Shown here piece by piece: positions 1-8,045 of a DNA stretch of 23,860 bases. Under the pieces are notes generated by a model. It was not told the DNA's origin, did not search any database, and was given only the letters and a program-made list of their open reading frames with translations. Where the stretch lies: contig JADINB010000129.1 of the NCBI GenBank assembly GCA_017694275.1, forward strand, positions 1 through 23,860, written 5' to 3'. Origin of the DNA: Candidatus Egerieousia excrementavium. GTDB lineage: Bacteria; Bacteroidota; Bacteroidia; Bacteroidales; UBA932. The stretch's first letter is position 1, and each line of letters begins with the position of its first letter. Position numbers and translations under genes: made by a program.

Positions 1-1
1 G

Positions 2-280
2 ACTCTGGCTGCAATTCTTAACAGCCTCCAGATGGGGTTCAGGACACTTGCAATCCAGAAACGCAGCAGTGAGGTATGGGATACCCTGGGAGCCGTAAAG
101 ACCGAATTCGAAAAATTCGGCGGGATTCTGGAGAAGGCCAAGGGCAAGATCCAGGATGGGCTTAGCGAGATGGATACTCTTGTAGGTACCAGAACAAGGG
201 TGATACAACGCAAACTCAGAAGCGTGGAGAGTCTGGATTCTGCAGAGGCGGAACGGTTGCTGGGAGATAACAACGAATAG
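2..280 (+). CDS. rmuC: DNA recombination protein RmuC, C-terminal fragment
   Basis: This is the 3' end of a gene whose start lies left of the window. The frame is open from base 2 to a TAG at 278-280, giving 92 residues. The segment beginning L-A-A-I-L-N-S-L-Q-M-G-F-R-T-L and the following S-S-E-V-W match the conserved end of the RmuC nuclease-like domain. They are followed by the helical tail typical of the family, with R-T-R near a K-L-R. RmuC family proteins limit inversions and rearrangements and are predicted to act on DNA through a PD-(D/E)XK-like fold; the catalytic part is outside this window. The next gene starts one base after the stop, so the two are probably co-transcribed. The family call is fairly secure from this tail alone; function is by family inference. 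Confidence 0.85.
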   Translation, partial: TLAAILNSLQMGFRTLAIQKRSSEVWDTLGAVKTEFEKFGGILEKAKGKIQDGLSEMDTLVGTRTRVIQRKLRSVESLDSAEAERLLGDNNE

Positions 281-281
281 A

Positions 282-758
282 ATGAAGAGAATACTTTTTG
301 TCTGTATGGGGAATATCTGCCGTTCTGCCGCGGCGGAGGCTGTCATGAAAAAATTTCTTGAAAACAGGGGAGAGCCTGCCAGTTTCCATGTGGATTCTGC
401 CGGTATAATAGGCTACCATACCGGAGAAAGGGCAGATCCCAGAATGCGCTCGGCAGCAGCAAGGCGCGGTTATAATGTGGATTCGGTTGCAAGGCAGGTT
501 TGCCGTGAGGATTTTGAGATATCAGATATCATAATTGCCATGGACAACTCAAACGTGGCCGCCCTTGGAGCCATGGCAGATGCGGGACAAAAGGCTAAAA
601 TCCACAAACTGACAGACTTCCTTCCTGAAGAAAAGAGGATCAGGTACAAGACCGATGAAGTTCCCGACCCATATTACGGCGGGCCCAAGGGTTTTGAGCT
701 CGTTCTCGACATGCTTGAAGATGCAATGCCAGGAGTCCTGGAATTTCTTGATAATTGA
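282..758 (+). CDS. Low-molecular-weight protein tyrosine phosphatase
   Basis: A 158-residue cytoplasmic phosphatase of the usual family length. The P-loop C-X5-R-S is at residues 8-15 (C-M-G-N-I-C-R-S), giving nucleophile Cys8 and phosphate-binding Arg14. The general-acid motif D-P-Y-Y is at 129-132. Both catalytic elements are intact, so the enzyme should be active on phosphotyrosine or a related phosphomonoester. Members of the family also act as arginine phosphatases or within exopolysaccharide tyrosine-kinase systems, but no BY-kinase or polysaccharide gene is visible here, so the substrate is unknown. The ATG at 282 lies one base after the rmuC stop, which suggests translational coupling. 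No convincing terminator follows it before the convergent carB terminator. Confidence 0.94.
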   Translation: MKRILFVCMGNICRSAAAEAVMKKFLENRGEPASFHVDSAGIIGYHTGERADPRMRSAAARRGYNVDSVARQVCREDFEISDIIIAMDNSNVAALGAMADAGQKAKIHKLTDFLPEEKRIRYKTDEVPDPYYGGPKGFELVLDMLEDAMPGVLEFLDN

Positions 759-930
759 TTTTACAACTCTGTTATCTTCAATGCGCAGTTTGAAAGCCTC
801 AGTCTGGCTTACGTACCGCAACAGCAAGTAGACTGAATACAAAAAGAAAGATTCTGTTCATTCCTGCATCTTAAGGCCGCATCTGTAAAATCGATCGAAG
901 TATTGATGTATAACCCAAATCTTGTATGCA

Positions 931-968
931 AAAAACTGCCTGTATTCACCGATACGGATACAGGCAGT
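931..968 (-). terminator. Intrinsic terminator of the carAB operon
   Basis: Bases 935-945 and 958-968 form a perfect 11-bp inverted repeat around a 12-base loop, and the loop can pair further (CCG/CGG). Read on the minus strand, the hairpin is followed directly by a run of five T (935-931). It lies about 47 bases past the carB stop, as expected for a Rho-independent terminator. The + strand side has no T-run, so it should not stop the rmuC/phosphatase transcript efficiently. The rest of the 759-1015 gap holds nothing I can name. Confidence 0.82.
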
Positions 969-1015
969 CAGAGTTTGCCAGCGCGATTCTTTGGGCCGGA
1001 AGCCAGGGATGAATC

Positions 1016-4000
1016 TTAATATTCGTCCCACCCCTTGATGCTGATGTTCTCTACAGGCATGGTGCAAAAGGCATTTATAAATGCACTTGCCAGCCTTGCA
1101 TTGGTTATAAGGGGAATATTGAAGTCTACGGCTGCACGGCGGACCTTGTAACCGTTTTCCAATTCAACCTGTGTAAGGTTCTTTGGAATATTTACGACCA
1201 TGTCTATCTTCTTTTCCCTTAACAGATCCATTGCCTGAGGCTGCATACCCTCTTCACTGGGCCAGTAGACGCGGGTTGCCGGAATATTGTTGTCTACAAG
1301 ATACTTGTATGAACCTCCTGTTGCATAGAGTGAATATCCGTTGTCGGCCAGTTTCTTTGCTGCGCCGAGCAATGCTGCCTTCTGTTTTGCGTCTCCGGTT
1401 GAGAGCAGTATGTTCTTTTCCGGAACTTTATGCCCGACCGAAAGCATGGCTGTAAGAATGGCCTCGTTGCTGTCGTCTCCGAGACAGCCTACCTCACCGG
1501 TAGAGGCCATGTCGACACCAAGAACCGGGTCTGCCTTCTGCAGCCTCGAGAAGGAGAACTGCGAAGCCTTGACACCCACATAATCCAAATCGAAGGCACT
1601 CTTGTTGGGCTTTGTTACGGACTCACCTATCATGATTTTTGTTGCAAGATCTATGAAGTTTATTTTCAAGACTTTTGAAACAAACGGAAAACTTCTGGAA
1701 GCTCTCAGGTTGCACTCTATGACTTTAATGTCGTTTTCCTTTGCAAGGAACTGAATGTTGAAAGGGCCTGAAATCTGAAGTGCGTCTGCAATCTTGCGCG
1801 ATATTTTCTTTATTCTGCGTGCAGTCTCTACATAGAGTTTTTGCGGCGGGAACTGGATGGTCGCATCTCCGGAATGGACACCTGCAAATTCAATGTGCTC
1901 CGAAATGGCATAAGCCATAATCTCGCCCTTATTTGCCACAGCATCGAACTCTATCTCCTTTGCATTCTGTATAAATTCGCTTATCACAACCGGATGTTTC
2001 TTTGAAACGTTTGCCGCTAGCCTTAGGAACTGCTCCAGTTCGCCCTTGTTTGAGCAGACATTCATGGCTGCACCTGAAAGTACGTACGAAGGACGTACCA
2101 GTACAGGGAAGCCTACCTTGTCTACGAAATCGTATACCTCATCCATTGTGGTAAGCTCCTTCCAGCGCGGCTGGTCAATCTCCAGGTTGTCGAGTGTGGA
2201 AGAGAAGCGGTTGCGGTCCTCGGCGTTGTCGATAGACATTGCCGAGGTTCCCAGAATGGGAACTTTTGCCTCGTCTAGCCTGAGTGCAAGATTGTTGGGG
2301 ATTTGCCCGCCAACGGAAACTATCACGCCGTGCGGATTTTCCAGTTCGTAAATGTCCATTACGCGCTCGAAAGTCAGCTCATCGAAATAGAGACGGTCGC
2401 ACATGTCGTAGTCTGTAGAGACTGTTTCGGGATTATAGTTTATCATTACACCCCTCCAGCCGCAATTCTGGATTGTCTTGAGGGCATTTACGCTACACCA
2501 GTCGAATTCGACCGAACTGCCAATCCTGTATGCACCGGAACCGAGCACTATTATGGACTTTCTGTCGCCCTTGTACTCTACATCGTTTTCTGTACCGTTG
2601 TAAGTGAGGTAGAGATAATTGGTCTGGGCGGGGAATTCTGCGGCCAGCGTATCTATCTGCTTGACTACAGGCAATATGTTCAGGAATTTGCGGTACCTGC
2701 GGATTTTTGCCATTGCCGCATCTATATCGAGCTTGTCCTTGAAAATAAGACGGCCTATCTGGAAATCGGAGAAACCCTGGCATTTTGCCTTTCTAAGCAG
2801 TTCTTCGGAGAGCTCGGTTTCGCAATTGAGGGCATAGAGCTCCCTGTCGGTAATTATGATATTGTAAAGTTTATAGAGGAACCACTTGTCAATCTTTGTA
2901 AGGTCATGAATCTGGTCTATAGTGTATCCGGCCTTGAATGCCTTTGATATTACAAAGATACGGTTGTCTGTAGGCTCTCTCAGCGCCTTGTCTATATCTT
3001 CAACCTTTATCTCCTTGTTGGCAACGAAGCCGTGTGCCCCCTGACCGATCATGCGCAACCCTTTCTGTATGGCCTCCTCGAAGGTTCGCCCTATGGCCAT
3101 CACTTCTCCGACACTCTTCATGCTGCTGCCGATTTCGCGGCTCACCCCATGGAATTTTGAAAGGTCCCAGCGGGGAATCTTGCAGACAATGTAGTCGAGT
3201 GCAGGTTCGAAGAAGGCCGGCGTATTTTTTGTTACGGAGTTTTTCAGCTCAAAGAGACCGTAGCCCAATCCGAGCTTTGCGGCCACGAAGGCGAGAGGAT
3301 ATCCTGTTGCCTTTGATGCAAGCGCCGATGAACGGCTCAGACGTGCATTCACTTCAATCACCCTGTAGTCTTCTGATTCTGGGTCAAAGGCGTACTGGAC
3401 GTTGCACTCACCCACGATACCCACATGCCTTACGATTTTTATTGCGATTTCTCTCAGGATATGGAATTCGTCATTTGTAAGGGTCTGCGACGGAGCCACG
3501 ACAATACTCTCCCCTGTGTGGATTCCCAGAGGGTCGAAGTTCTCCATGTTGCAGACTGCTATGCAGTTATTGTATTTGTCCCTTACTATTTCATATTCAA
3601 TTTCCTTCCAGCCCTTGAGCGACTTTTCCACAAGAATCTGCGGTGAGAAGGTAAATGCCTTCTGCGCAAGCTTCTCAAGTTCGTCTTCATTGTTGCAGAA
3701 ACCGCTGCCGAGCCCGCCGAGCGCATAGGCCGCCCTTATTATGACAGGATAGCCCAATTCACTGGCTGCCGCCTTGGCATCCTCTATGTTTTCTACCGCA
3801 TGGCTCTTTATTGTCTTTACGTTTATTTCGTCGAGTTTCTTGACAAACAGTTCGCGGTCTTCGGTATCCATGATTGCCTGAACCGGAGTTCCAAGAACCT
3901 GTACATCATATTTTTCCAGCACTCCGCTGCGATATAGTTCCACACCGCAGTTAAGGGCGGTCTGGCCTCCGAATGCCAGCAATATGCCCTGAGGCCGCTC

Positions 4001-4231
4001 TCTTTTTATCACCTGCTCCACGAAATAAGGCGTGACAGGCAGAAAATAGATTTTGTCTGCAACACCTTCAGAAGTCTGTACCGTTGCAATGTTCGGATTA
4101 ATCAAAACGGTTTTGATACCCTCTTCCCTCATGGCCTTGAGAGCCTGGGAACCGGAATAGTCAAACTCTCCGGCTTCGCCTATCTTGAGCGCGCCGGAAC
4201 CTAGCAGAAGAACTTTTTCTATCTTTTCCAT
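1016..4231 (-). CDS. carB: Carbamoyl-phosphate synthase, large subunit
   Basis: A 1071-residue synthetase that makes carbamoyl phosphate from bicarbonate, ATP and ammonia delivered by CarA, for pyrimidine and arginine synthesis. Two homologous ATP-grasp halves are visible. The first begins L-L-L-G-S-G-A-L-K-I-G near residue 8 and carries G-G-Q-T-A-L-N-C-G and E-V-N-A-R-L-S-R-S-S. The second begins near residue 560 with V-L-G-S-G-A-Y-R-I-G and carries E-C-N-L-R-A-S-R-S-F-P-F. The C-terminal 130 residues are an MGS-like allosteric domain (Y-A-T-G-G-S, N-I-P-K). The wording of the motifs (E-A-G-E-F-D-Y-S-G-S-Q, W-K-E-I-E-Y-E) is closer to eukaryotic CPSase II/CAD than to E. coli CarB, as in other Bacteroidota. 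The gene starts 11 bases after the carA stop. Confidence 0.98.
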   Translation of the reverse strand: MEKIEKVLLLGSGALKIGEAGEFDYSGSQALKAMREEGIKTVLINPNIATVQTSEGVADKIYFLPVTPYFVEQVIKRERPQGILLAFGGQTALNCGVELYRSGVLEKYDVQVLGTPVQAIMDTEDRELFVKKLDEINVKTIKSHAVENIEDAKAAASELGYPVIIRAAYALGGLGSGFCNNEDELEKLAQKAFTFSPQILVEKSLKGWKEIEYEIVRDKYNNCIAVCNMENFDPLGIHTGESIVVAPSQTLTNDEFHILREIAIKIVRHVGIVGECNVQYAFDPESEDYRVIEVNARLSRSSALASKATGYPLAFVAAKLGLGYGLFELKNSVTKNTPAFFEPALDYIVCKIPRWDLSKFHGVSREIGSSMKSVGEVMAIGRTFEEAIQKGLRMIGQGAHGFVANKEIKVEDIDKALREPTDNRIFVISKAFKAGYTIDQIHDLTKIDKWFLYKLYNIIITDRELYALNCETELSEELLRKAKCQGFSDFQIGRLIFKDKLDIDAAMAKIRRYRKFLNILPVVKQIDTLAAEFPAQTNYLYLTYNGTENDVEYKGDRKSIIVLGSGAYRIGSSVEFDWCSVNALKTIQNCGWRGVMINYNPETVSTDYDMCDRLYFDELTFERVMDIYELENPHGVIVSVGGQIPNNLALRLDEAKVPILGTSAMSIDNAEDRNRFSSTLDNLEIDQPRWKELTTMDEVYDFVDKVGFPVLVRPSYVLSGAAMNVCSNKGELEQFLRLAANVSKKHPVVISEFIQNAKEIEFDAVANKGEIMAYAISEHIEFAGVHSGDATIQFPPQKLYVETARRIKKISRKIADALQISGPFNIQFLAKENDIKVIECNLRASRSFPFVSKVLKINFIDLATKIMIGESVTKPNKSAFDLDYVGVKASQFSFSRLQKADPVLGVDMASTGEVGCLGDDSNEAILTAMLSVGHKVPEKNILLSTGDAKQKAALLGAAKKLADNGYSLYATGGSYKYLVDNNIPATRVYWPSEEGMQPQAMDLLREKKIDMVVNIPKNLTQVELENGYKVRRAAVDFNIPLITNARLASAFINAFCTMPVENISIKGWDEY

Positions 4232-4242
4232 CCGTAACAGTA

Positions 4243-5316
4243 TTACAACAGTTTAATAAAATCGTCAAACAGGAATTCGGTGTCGGTCGGGCCGCTTGCA
4301 GCCTCGGGGTGGAACTGGGCCGAGAAGAACGGTTTGCTCTTATGTCTTATACCTTCATTGGTGCCGTCATTCATATTTATGAACAGCTCTTCCCAGTCGC
4401 TTCCCAGAGTGGAACTGTCTACGGCATAACCGTGATTCTGGGAGGTTATGAAACATCTTGATGTCCCGGCCATACGTACAGGCTGGTTGTGGCTTCTGTG
4501 GCCGTATTTGAGTTTGAAGGTCTTGGCTCCGGCTGCCTTTGAAAGAAGCTGGTTGCCCATGCAGATACCGCAGACAGGTTTGCACTTTTCCATTGCGACC
4601 TTTATATGCTCCACCGCTTCTGTGCAGAACTCGGGATTTCCAGGACCGTTGGAGATAAACAGTCCGTCGTATTCCAACTGGTTGAAATCATAGTTCCACG
4701 GCACTCTGACAAGTTCTATGTTGCGTTTTATAAGACATCTGAGAATGTTGTTCTTTACTCCGCAGTCGAGAAGGACAACCTTTTTATCTCCCTTGCCGTA
4801 ACGGATAATCTCCTTGCAGCTTACTATGCCTACCTGGTTTTCGGTATTGGGGTCATAGGGTTTGAAATCTGCGCTGAAACCTTCGGGTACAATCTTTCCG
4901 AGCATTGCCCCTTGTTCTCTGAGCACTTTTGTCAAGGCTCTGGTATCTATACCTGCCAGGCCAGGGACTTTTTCTTCCTTCAGCCACTGGTCAAGGCTTT
5001 TGGCTGCATTCCAATGGCTGTAGTTGAATGAGTAGTCTGAAATGATAAGTGCCCTTACATGAATTTTGTCAGATTCAAAATATTTTGAAATGCCATTATC
5101 CAGAAAGTCGTTCATGACGCCATAGTTTCCTATGCTGGGATAAGTGATACAGAGAATCTGCCCGGAGTAGGAGGGATCTGTAAGACTTTCGGGATACCCG
5201 ACCATTGCTGTACTGAATACAACTTCTCCACCGGCCGTATTTTCATAACCGAACGAATAGCCTTGAAATTCAAGGCCATTCTCCAAAATAAGCTTAGATT
5301 TCTTCAATGATTGCAT
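4243..5316 (-). CDS. carA: Carbamoyl-phosphate synthase, small (glutaminase) subunit
   Basis: A 357-residue glutamine amidotransferase that hydrolyses glutamine and channels ammonia to CarB. The N-terminal CPSase small-chain domain carries M-V-G-Y-P-E-S-L-T-D-P-S-Y near residue 38. The class-I amidotransferase domain follows, with S-N-G-P-G-N-P at 222-228, the nucleophile elbow C-G-I-C-M-G-N-Q with Cys252, and His336/Glu338 in Q-F-H-P-E. The catalytic triad is complete. The elbow has Asn where E. coli has His (G-H-Q), a variation I recall from Bacteroides CarA. The ATG at 5316 is well placed: the family N-terminus aligns, and a Bacteroidota-type promoter lies in the 66-base gap upstream. It is the first gene of a carA-carB operon. 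Confidence 0.97.
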   Translation of the reverse strand: MQSLKKSKLILENGLEFQGYSFGYENTAGGEVVFSTAMVGYPESLTDPSYSGQILCITYPSIGNYGVMNDFLDNGISKYFESDKIHVRALIISDYSFNYSHWNAAKSLDQWLKEEKVPGLAGIDTRALTKVLREQGAMLGKIVPEGFSADFKPYDPNTENQVGIVSCKEIIRYGKGDKKVVLLDCGVKNNILRCLIKRNIELVRVPWNYDFNQLEYDGLFISNGPGNPEFCTEAVEHIKVAMEKCKPVCGICMGNQLLSKAAGAKTFKLKYGHRSHNQPVRMAGTSRCFITSQNHGYAVDSSTLGSDWEELFINMNDGTNEGIRHKSKPFFSAQFHPEAASGPTDTEFLFDDFIKLL

Positions 5317-5345
5317 CTTTATGAAACGGTGTTATCAAAATTAAG

Positions 5346-5377
5346 CAAAGTTAATCAGAAATTGATTCTATTGCAAT
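5346..5377 (-). promoter_or_regulatory. Candidate Bacteroidota-type promoter of carAB
   Basis: On the minus strand an exact -7 element TAACTTTG (5353-5346; consensus TAnnTTTG) follows a TTTG-like -33 element ATTG (5377-5374) by 20 bases. A second exact match, TAATTTTG (5343-5336), overlaps just downstream. The site sits between the dipeptidase stop and the carA ATG. The match is by eye only. Confidence 0.42.
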
Positions 5378-5382
5378 ATCTG

Positions 5383-7020
5383 TTACATGCTTCTTGCAAA
5401 AATTGTCCACAGGTCTGCCTTGAGATTCTCCCAACTGTTTCTGGCAGAAGCCTCAAACATTACGGTAAATTTTGTGAGCATTTCCACAGCCTCGTCTCTC
5501 TTCCCCTCTTTTATAAGTCCGACAGCTTTCTTCTCCACCTCTTTGCACTCTTCCATCATGAGTTTCTGATAGTCGAGTACGAGAGGCTCTATCAGATGGC
5601 GGGTCTTCTCCCAGTTAATGGTAGCGATACGGTTGGTTTCCCTGTATGACCATATTGCCGCATCCTTTCTGTAGCGGTGTTGACCGCATACGTCAAAACC
5701 GTCTGGAAGCGAAGTTTCGCAGCAATAGATAGGGATGCGCGGAGTCTGTGCCGGATTGTCGAATGCAAAGTAGGCCACAGCCCCCACTTCGTCGGGAAGC
5801 CAGTTCCTCAGTTGGATTATGTGTGAATATGAGCACTGTATGGCGGCTATGGTCCTGTATCGTGGAGCCACTCCCTCCTTTATGCTGTTCAGAAGTTCAC
5901 GCACGTCGTTGGGCATGAATGTCGACAACGGGCGAACGGTATCCTTGTAATCTCTGTAGACACCGTCTGAAACCTTTACCCTTCTGTCGACCTCTACGGA
6001 AAGGTTCTTTACCTGGTCAAACTCGGTCCCGTCGTAGGTCTGGCGATAAAGGGCAAACATGTCTTCAGGGGAGACTTTTCTGTCTGGCTTTATGGAGAAG
6101 GGCAGTTCCTCGGCATCGAACCTTAGGCCAAGCGAAGGCGCCAGTGTGTTAAATACAAAATATTCCCTGATGCTGAACGGCTTGACATCTGAAACCATCT
6201 TGTAGAACTTGAACTGGCTTTTGCCGTCCCAGAGCCCCATGTCTTTCAGACGATCCTTAAGGGTGGCTCCGTAGAGGAAATAGTCTGGATTGTCGAAATC
6301 GATTACCCCTATCCTTGGAATGTTGGCCGAAATGCCGACATGGTCATCAGGAATCCTCTGGGCAGCCCACAGAGCACCCGGTTTCTGGAACCTGGACCCT
6401 TCCCTGACTTCTCCGGTTCCGTATATTTCAAAATGCCAAACTTCATTCTTGTCTGCTATGGTAAGGCATTCTCCATAATCTCCATAACCGTATTCTTCTG
6501 CAAGCGAGCCAATCAGCCTTATTGCATCACGTGCGGTAGAGCACCTTTCAAGGGCGATTCTCTGCAATTCTTCTATCTGGAACAACCCGTCGGTATTTCT
6601 CAACTCGCGCCTGCCTTCGGTCGTGGTTTCGCCCATGGCCAGCTGTTTTTCATTCATACAGGGATATGCGACATTCAAAAATGCATAAGTCTGCCCTTCC
6701 ATGGCGGGAATCTCACCCTTTTTCACAAGATTGCGCACATCGTGAGGTTCTTCTGTATGGAGCCATCCCCAATAAATGGGTTCTGTATCACCAGCTTCAT
6801 ATTTTTTCCTTTGCTCCATGGTAAGCCATGTGCGGTAATTGGAGTCGCAAGTGTGGGCTGTCATTACCGATCCGTCTGTACTGGCCTCTTTCCCTACCAT
6901 TATGGATGTACAGCTTGTAGAGTAGTCTTCGTCGTAGGGGTTGAAGGGGTAAGGCTGTGCATGAAGCCCCATGGCAGCCGAAGCAAAAAGTGCTGCCAGT
7001 ATGAGATGTTTGATTTTCAT
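5383..7020 (-). CDS. Secreted C69-family dipeptidase
   Basis: A 545-residue Ntn-hydrolase of peptidase family C69 (PepD-like), which removes dipeptides and is expected in the periplasm or at the cell surface. I start it at the ATG at 7020, because a hydrophobic signal peptide follows at once (M-K-I-K-H-L-I-L-A-A-L-F) and ends near A-M-G-L-H-A-Q. An in-frame TTG at 7053 would only add 11 non-family residues. Cys37 in S-C-T-S-I-M-V-G is the likely catalytic N-terminal nucleophile exposed after propeptide removal. Other family marks are D-G-S-V-M-T-A-H-T-C-D and E-V-W-H-F-E-I-Y-G-T-G. Length is normal for Bacteroidota members. It reads toward carA, but carA seems to have its own promoter, so a shared transcript is uncertain. 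Confidence 0.93.
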   Translation of the reverse strand: MKIKHLILAALFASAAMGLHAQPYPFNPYDEDYSTSCTSIMVGKEASTDGSVMTAHTCDSNYRTWLTMEQRKKYEAGDTEPIYWGWLHTEEPHDVRNLVKKGEIPAMEGQTYAFLNVAYPCMNEKQLAMGETTTEGRRELRNTDGLFQIEELQRIALERCSTARDAIRLIGSLAEEYGYGDYGECLTIADKNEVWHFEIYGTGEVREGSRFQKPGALWAAQRIPDDHVGISANIPRIGVIDFDNPDYFLYGATLKDRLKDMGLWDGKSQFKFYKMVSDVKPFSIREYFVFNTLAPSLGLRFDAEELPFSIKPDRKVSPEDMFALYRQTYDGTEFDQVKNLSVEVDRRVKVSDGVYRDYKDTVRPLSTFMPNDVRELLNSIKEGVAPRYRTIAAIQCSYSHIIQLRNWLPDEVGAVAYFAFDNPAQTPRIPIYCCETSLPDGFDVCGQHRYRKDAAIWSYRETNRIATINWEKTRHLIEPLVLDYQKLMMEECKEVEKKAVGLIKEGKRDEAVEMLTKFTVMFEASARNSWENLKADLWTIFARSM

Positions 7021-7131
7021 TGTGAAACGTGTTATGTTTGGTTTAACCTGCAATTTTAACTATAAAGGTATGAATAAATGTTTAATCCGGTATTAAAAAT
7101 TTAACCGTATATTAGCAAAAAAATATCGGAT

Positions 7132-7410
7132 ATGTTTATCGCTATATCGCTTATGGTTGTGGGCATAGTTATAGGGAGGCTTTTCAGAAATAGTATCAGG
7201 ATATCTCTGTCGCCTGTTATCATGCTCGTGATTTCGCTACTGCTCTTTATATTGGGGCTTGAACTGGGATTCAACGAAAACCTTGTTTCGCAATTCACGA
7301 AACTCGGCGTCTCGGCAATCGTAATATCGCTTCTCAGCGTGCTTGGCAGTTGTATTGCGGCCTGGTTCTTTTACAGGATGACAGTAGAGAGGAGGAAAAG
7401 GAATGCGTGA
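7132..7410 (+). CDS. lysO: Lysine exporter LysO family, N-terminal half (separate gene)
   Basis: A 92-residue membrane protein with about three hydrophobic helices (residues 2-16, 26-44, 60-80). It matches the N-terminal part of the LysO/YbjE (DUF340) family; the F-I-L-G-L-E-L-G-F-N motif resembles the repeat motif F-L-V-G-V-N-L-G in the next gene. In E. coli LysO is one protein of about 300 residues that exports L-lysine. Here the sequence ends with basic residues (E-R-R-K-R-N-A) at a TGA inside the next gene's start region. The 8-base overlap and a strong Shine-Dalgarno for the second gene argue for two subunits made together, not a frameshift. A weak -7-like TATATTAG lies at 7108-7115. Confidence 0.84.
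   Translation: MFIAISLMVVGIVIGRLFRNSIRISLSPVIMLVISLLLFILGLELGFNENLVSQFTKLGVSAIVISLLSVLGSCIAAWFFYRMTVERRKRNA
7390..7395 (+). promoter_or_regulatory. Strong Shine-Dalgarno for second LysO gene
   Basis: AGGAGG lies seven bases before the ATG at 7403, inside the end of the upstream gene. Bacteroidota genes mostly lack such a site, so it supports real independent initiation of the second LysO gene at 7403. Confidence 0.7.
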
Positions 7411-8035
7411 CATACTTGCCATATTGGGCTCCTTTGCCGTAGGCCTTCTTCTTGCACTTTTCGGAGTAATCCCTGACACTCTGGATATTTCACAGATAAG
7501 CAAATATGTGCTTTATCTGCTCATGTTTCTGGTCGGCGTAAACCTCGGCAAAGATGAGCAGACCCTCAAACTCATAAGAAAACAGCCGCTTTCCACGCTT
7601 TTTTTGCCTGTAGCTACGATGGCCGGGACATTTGCCGGTGCTGTTGCCGCTTATGGCGTAATCCAGTTTCTGTGGAAATTGAGCGTAACGCCAGACATTT
7701 CGCTGTTAGATACACTGTCTGTAAGCGCAGGTTTCGGGTACTATTCGCTTTCCAGCATTCTGATAAACGAGGTGAGAGGAGCGGAACTTGGCACGATTGC
7801 GTTGGCATCTAATATTATACGTGAACTTGTTACCGTGGCTTTTGCTCCATTGATGGTAAAATGGTTCAAGAATTTTGCACCGATCTCCTCGGGCGGTGCC
7901 ACTACTGCAGATACCACCCTGCCTATCATACAGAGGTTCTCAGGCAACCAGTATGTCCCGCTTTCAGTTTTGCACGGGGCAGTCATGGACTTTTCCGTTC
8001 CGGTATTTCTTACACTCTTTTTCTCATTGATGTAA
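7403..8035 (+). CDS. lysO: Lysine exporter LysO family, C-terminal part
   Basis: A 210-residue membrane protein that matches the main body of LysO (DUF340). It has several hydrophobic helices (about residues 4-24, 33-45, 63-90, 142-152, 190-209). Family-like segments are F-L-V-G-V-N-L-G-K-D near 42, the S-A-G-F-G-Y-Y-S-L-S-S stretch near 108, and G-A-E-L-G-T-I-A-L-A-S-N near 124, which are polar or small residues inside helices, as expected in a transport path. Together with the 92-residue partner it gives about 300 residues, the length of single-chain LysO. The likely role is export of L-lysine or a toxic analogue across the inner membrane. The stop is followed after 10 bases by the NfeD gene, so the three genes probably form one operon. 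Confidence 0.88.
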   Translation: MRDILAILGSFAVGLLLALFGVIPDTLDISQISKYVLYLLMFLVGVNLGKDEQTLKLIRKQPLSTLFLPVATMAGTFAGAVAAYGVIQFLWKLSVTPDISLLDTLSVSAGFGYYSLSSILINEVRGAELGTIALASNIIRELVTVAFAPLMVKWFKNFAPISSGGATTADTTLPIIQRFSGNQYVPLSVLHGAVMDFSVPVFLTLFFSLM

Positions 8036-8045
8036 ACCGTAAATT

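Noticed and set aside
729..741. Hairpin CCAGG/CCTGG as terminator of the phosphatase gene
   Set aside because: It lies inside the coding region, has only a 5-bp stem and no T-run after it.
794..810. Hairpin AAGCC/GGCTT after the phosphatase gene
   Set aside because: Five base pairs with a 7-base loop and no T-run; too weak to call a terminator.
2303..2947. Long open frame (214 codons) opposite carB
   Set aside because: Antisense to the conserved middle of CarB; a shadow with no start signal or domain.
6340..7059. Long open frame (239 codons) opposite the C69 dipeptidase
   Set aside because: Antisense to a well-supported gene with signal peptide and catalytic Cys; no recognisable family.
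7403..7410. Possible frameshift breaking lysO into a pseudogene
   Set aside because: The second frame has its own ATG with an AGGAGG site at ideal spacing, and both halves are intact; a two-gene exporter fits better.
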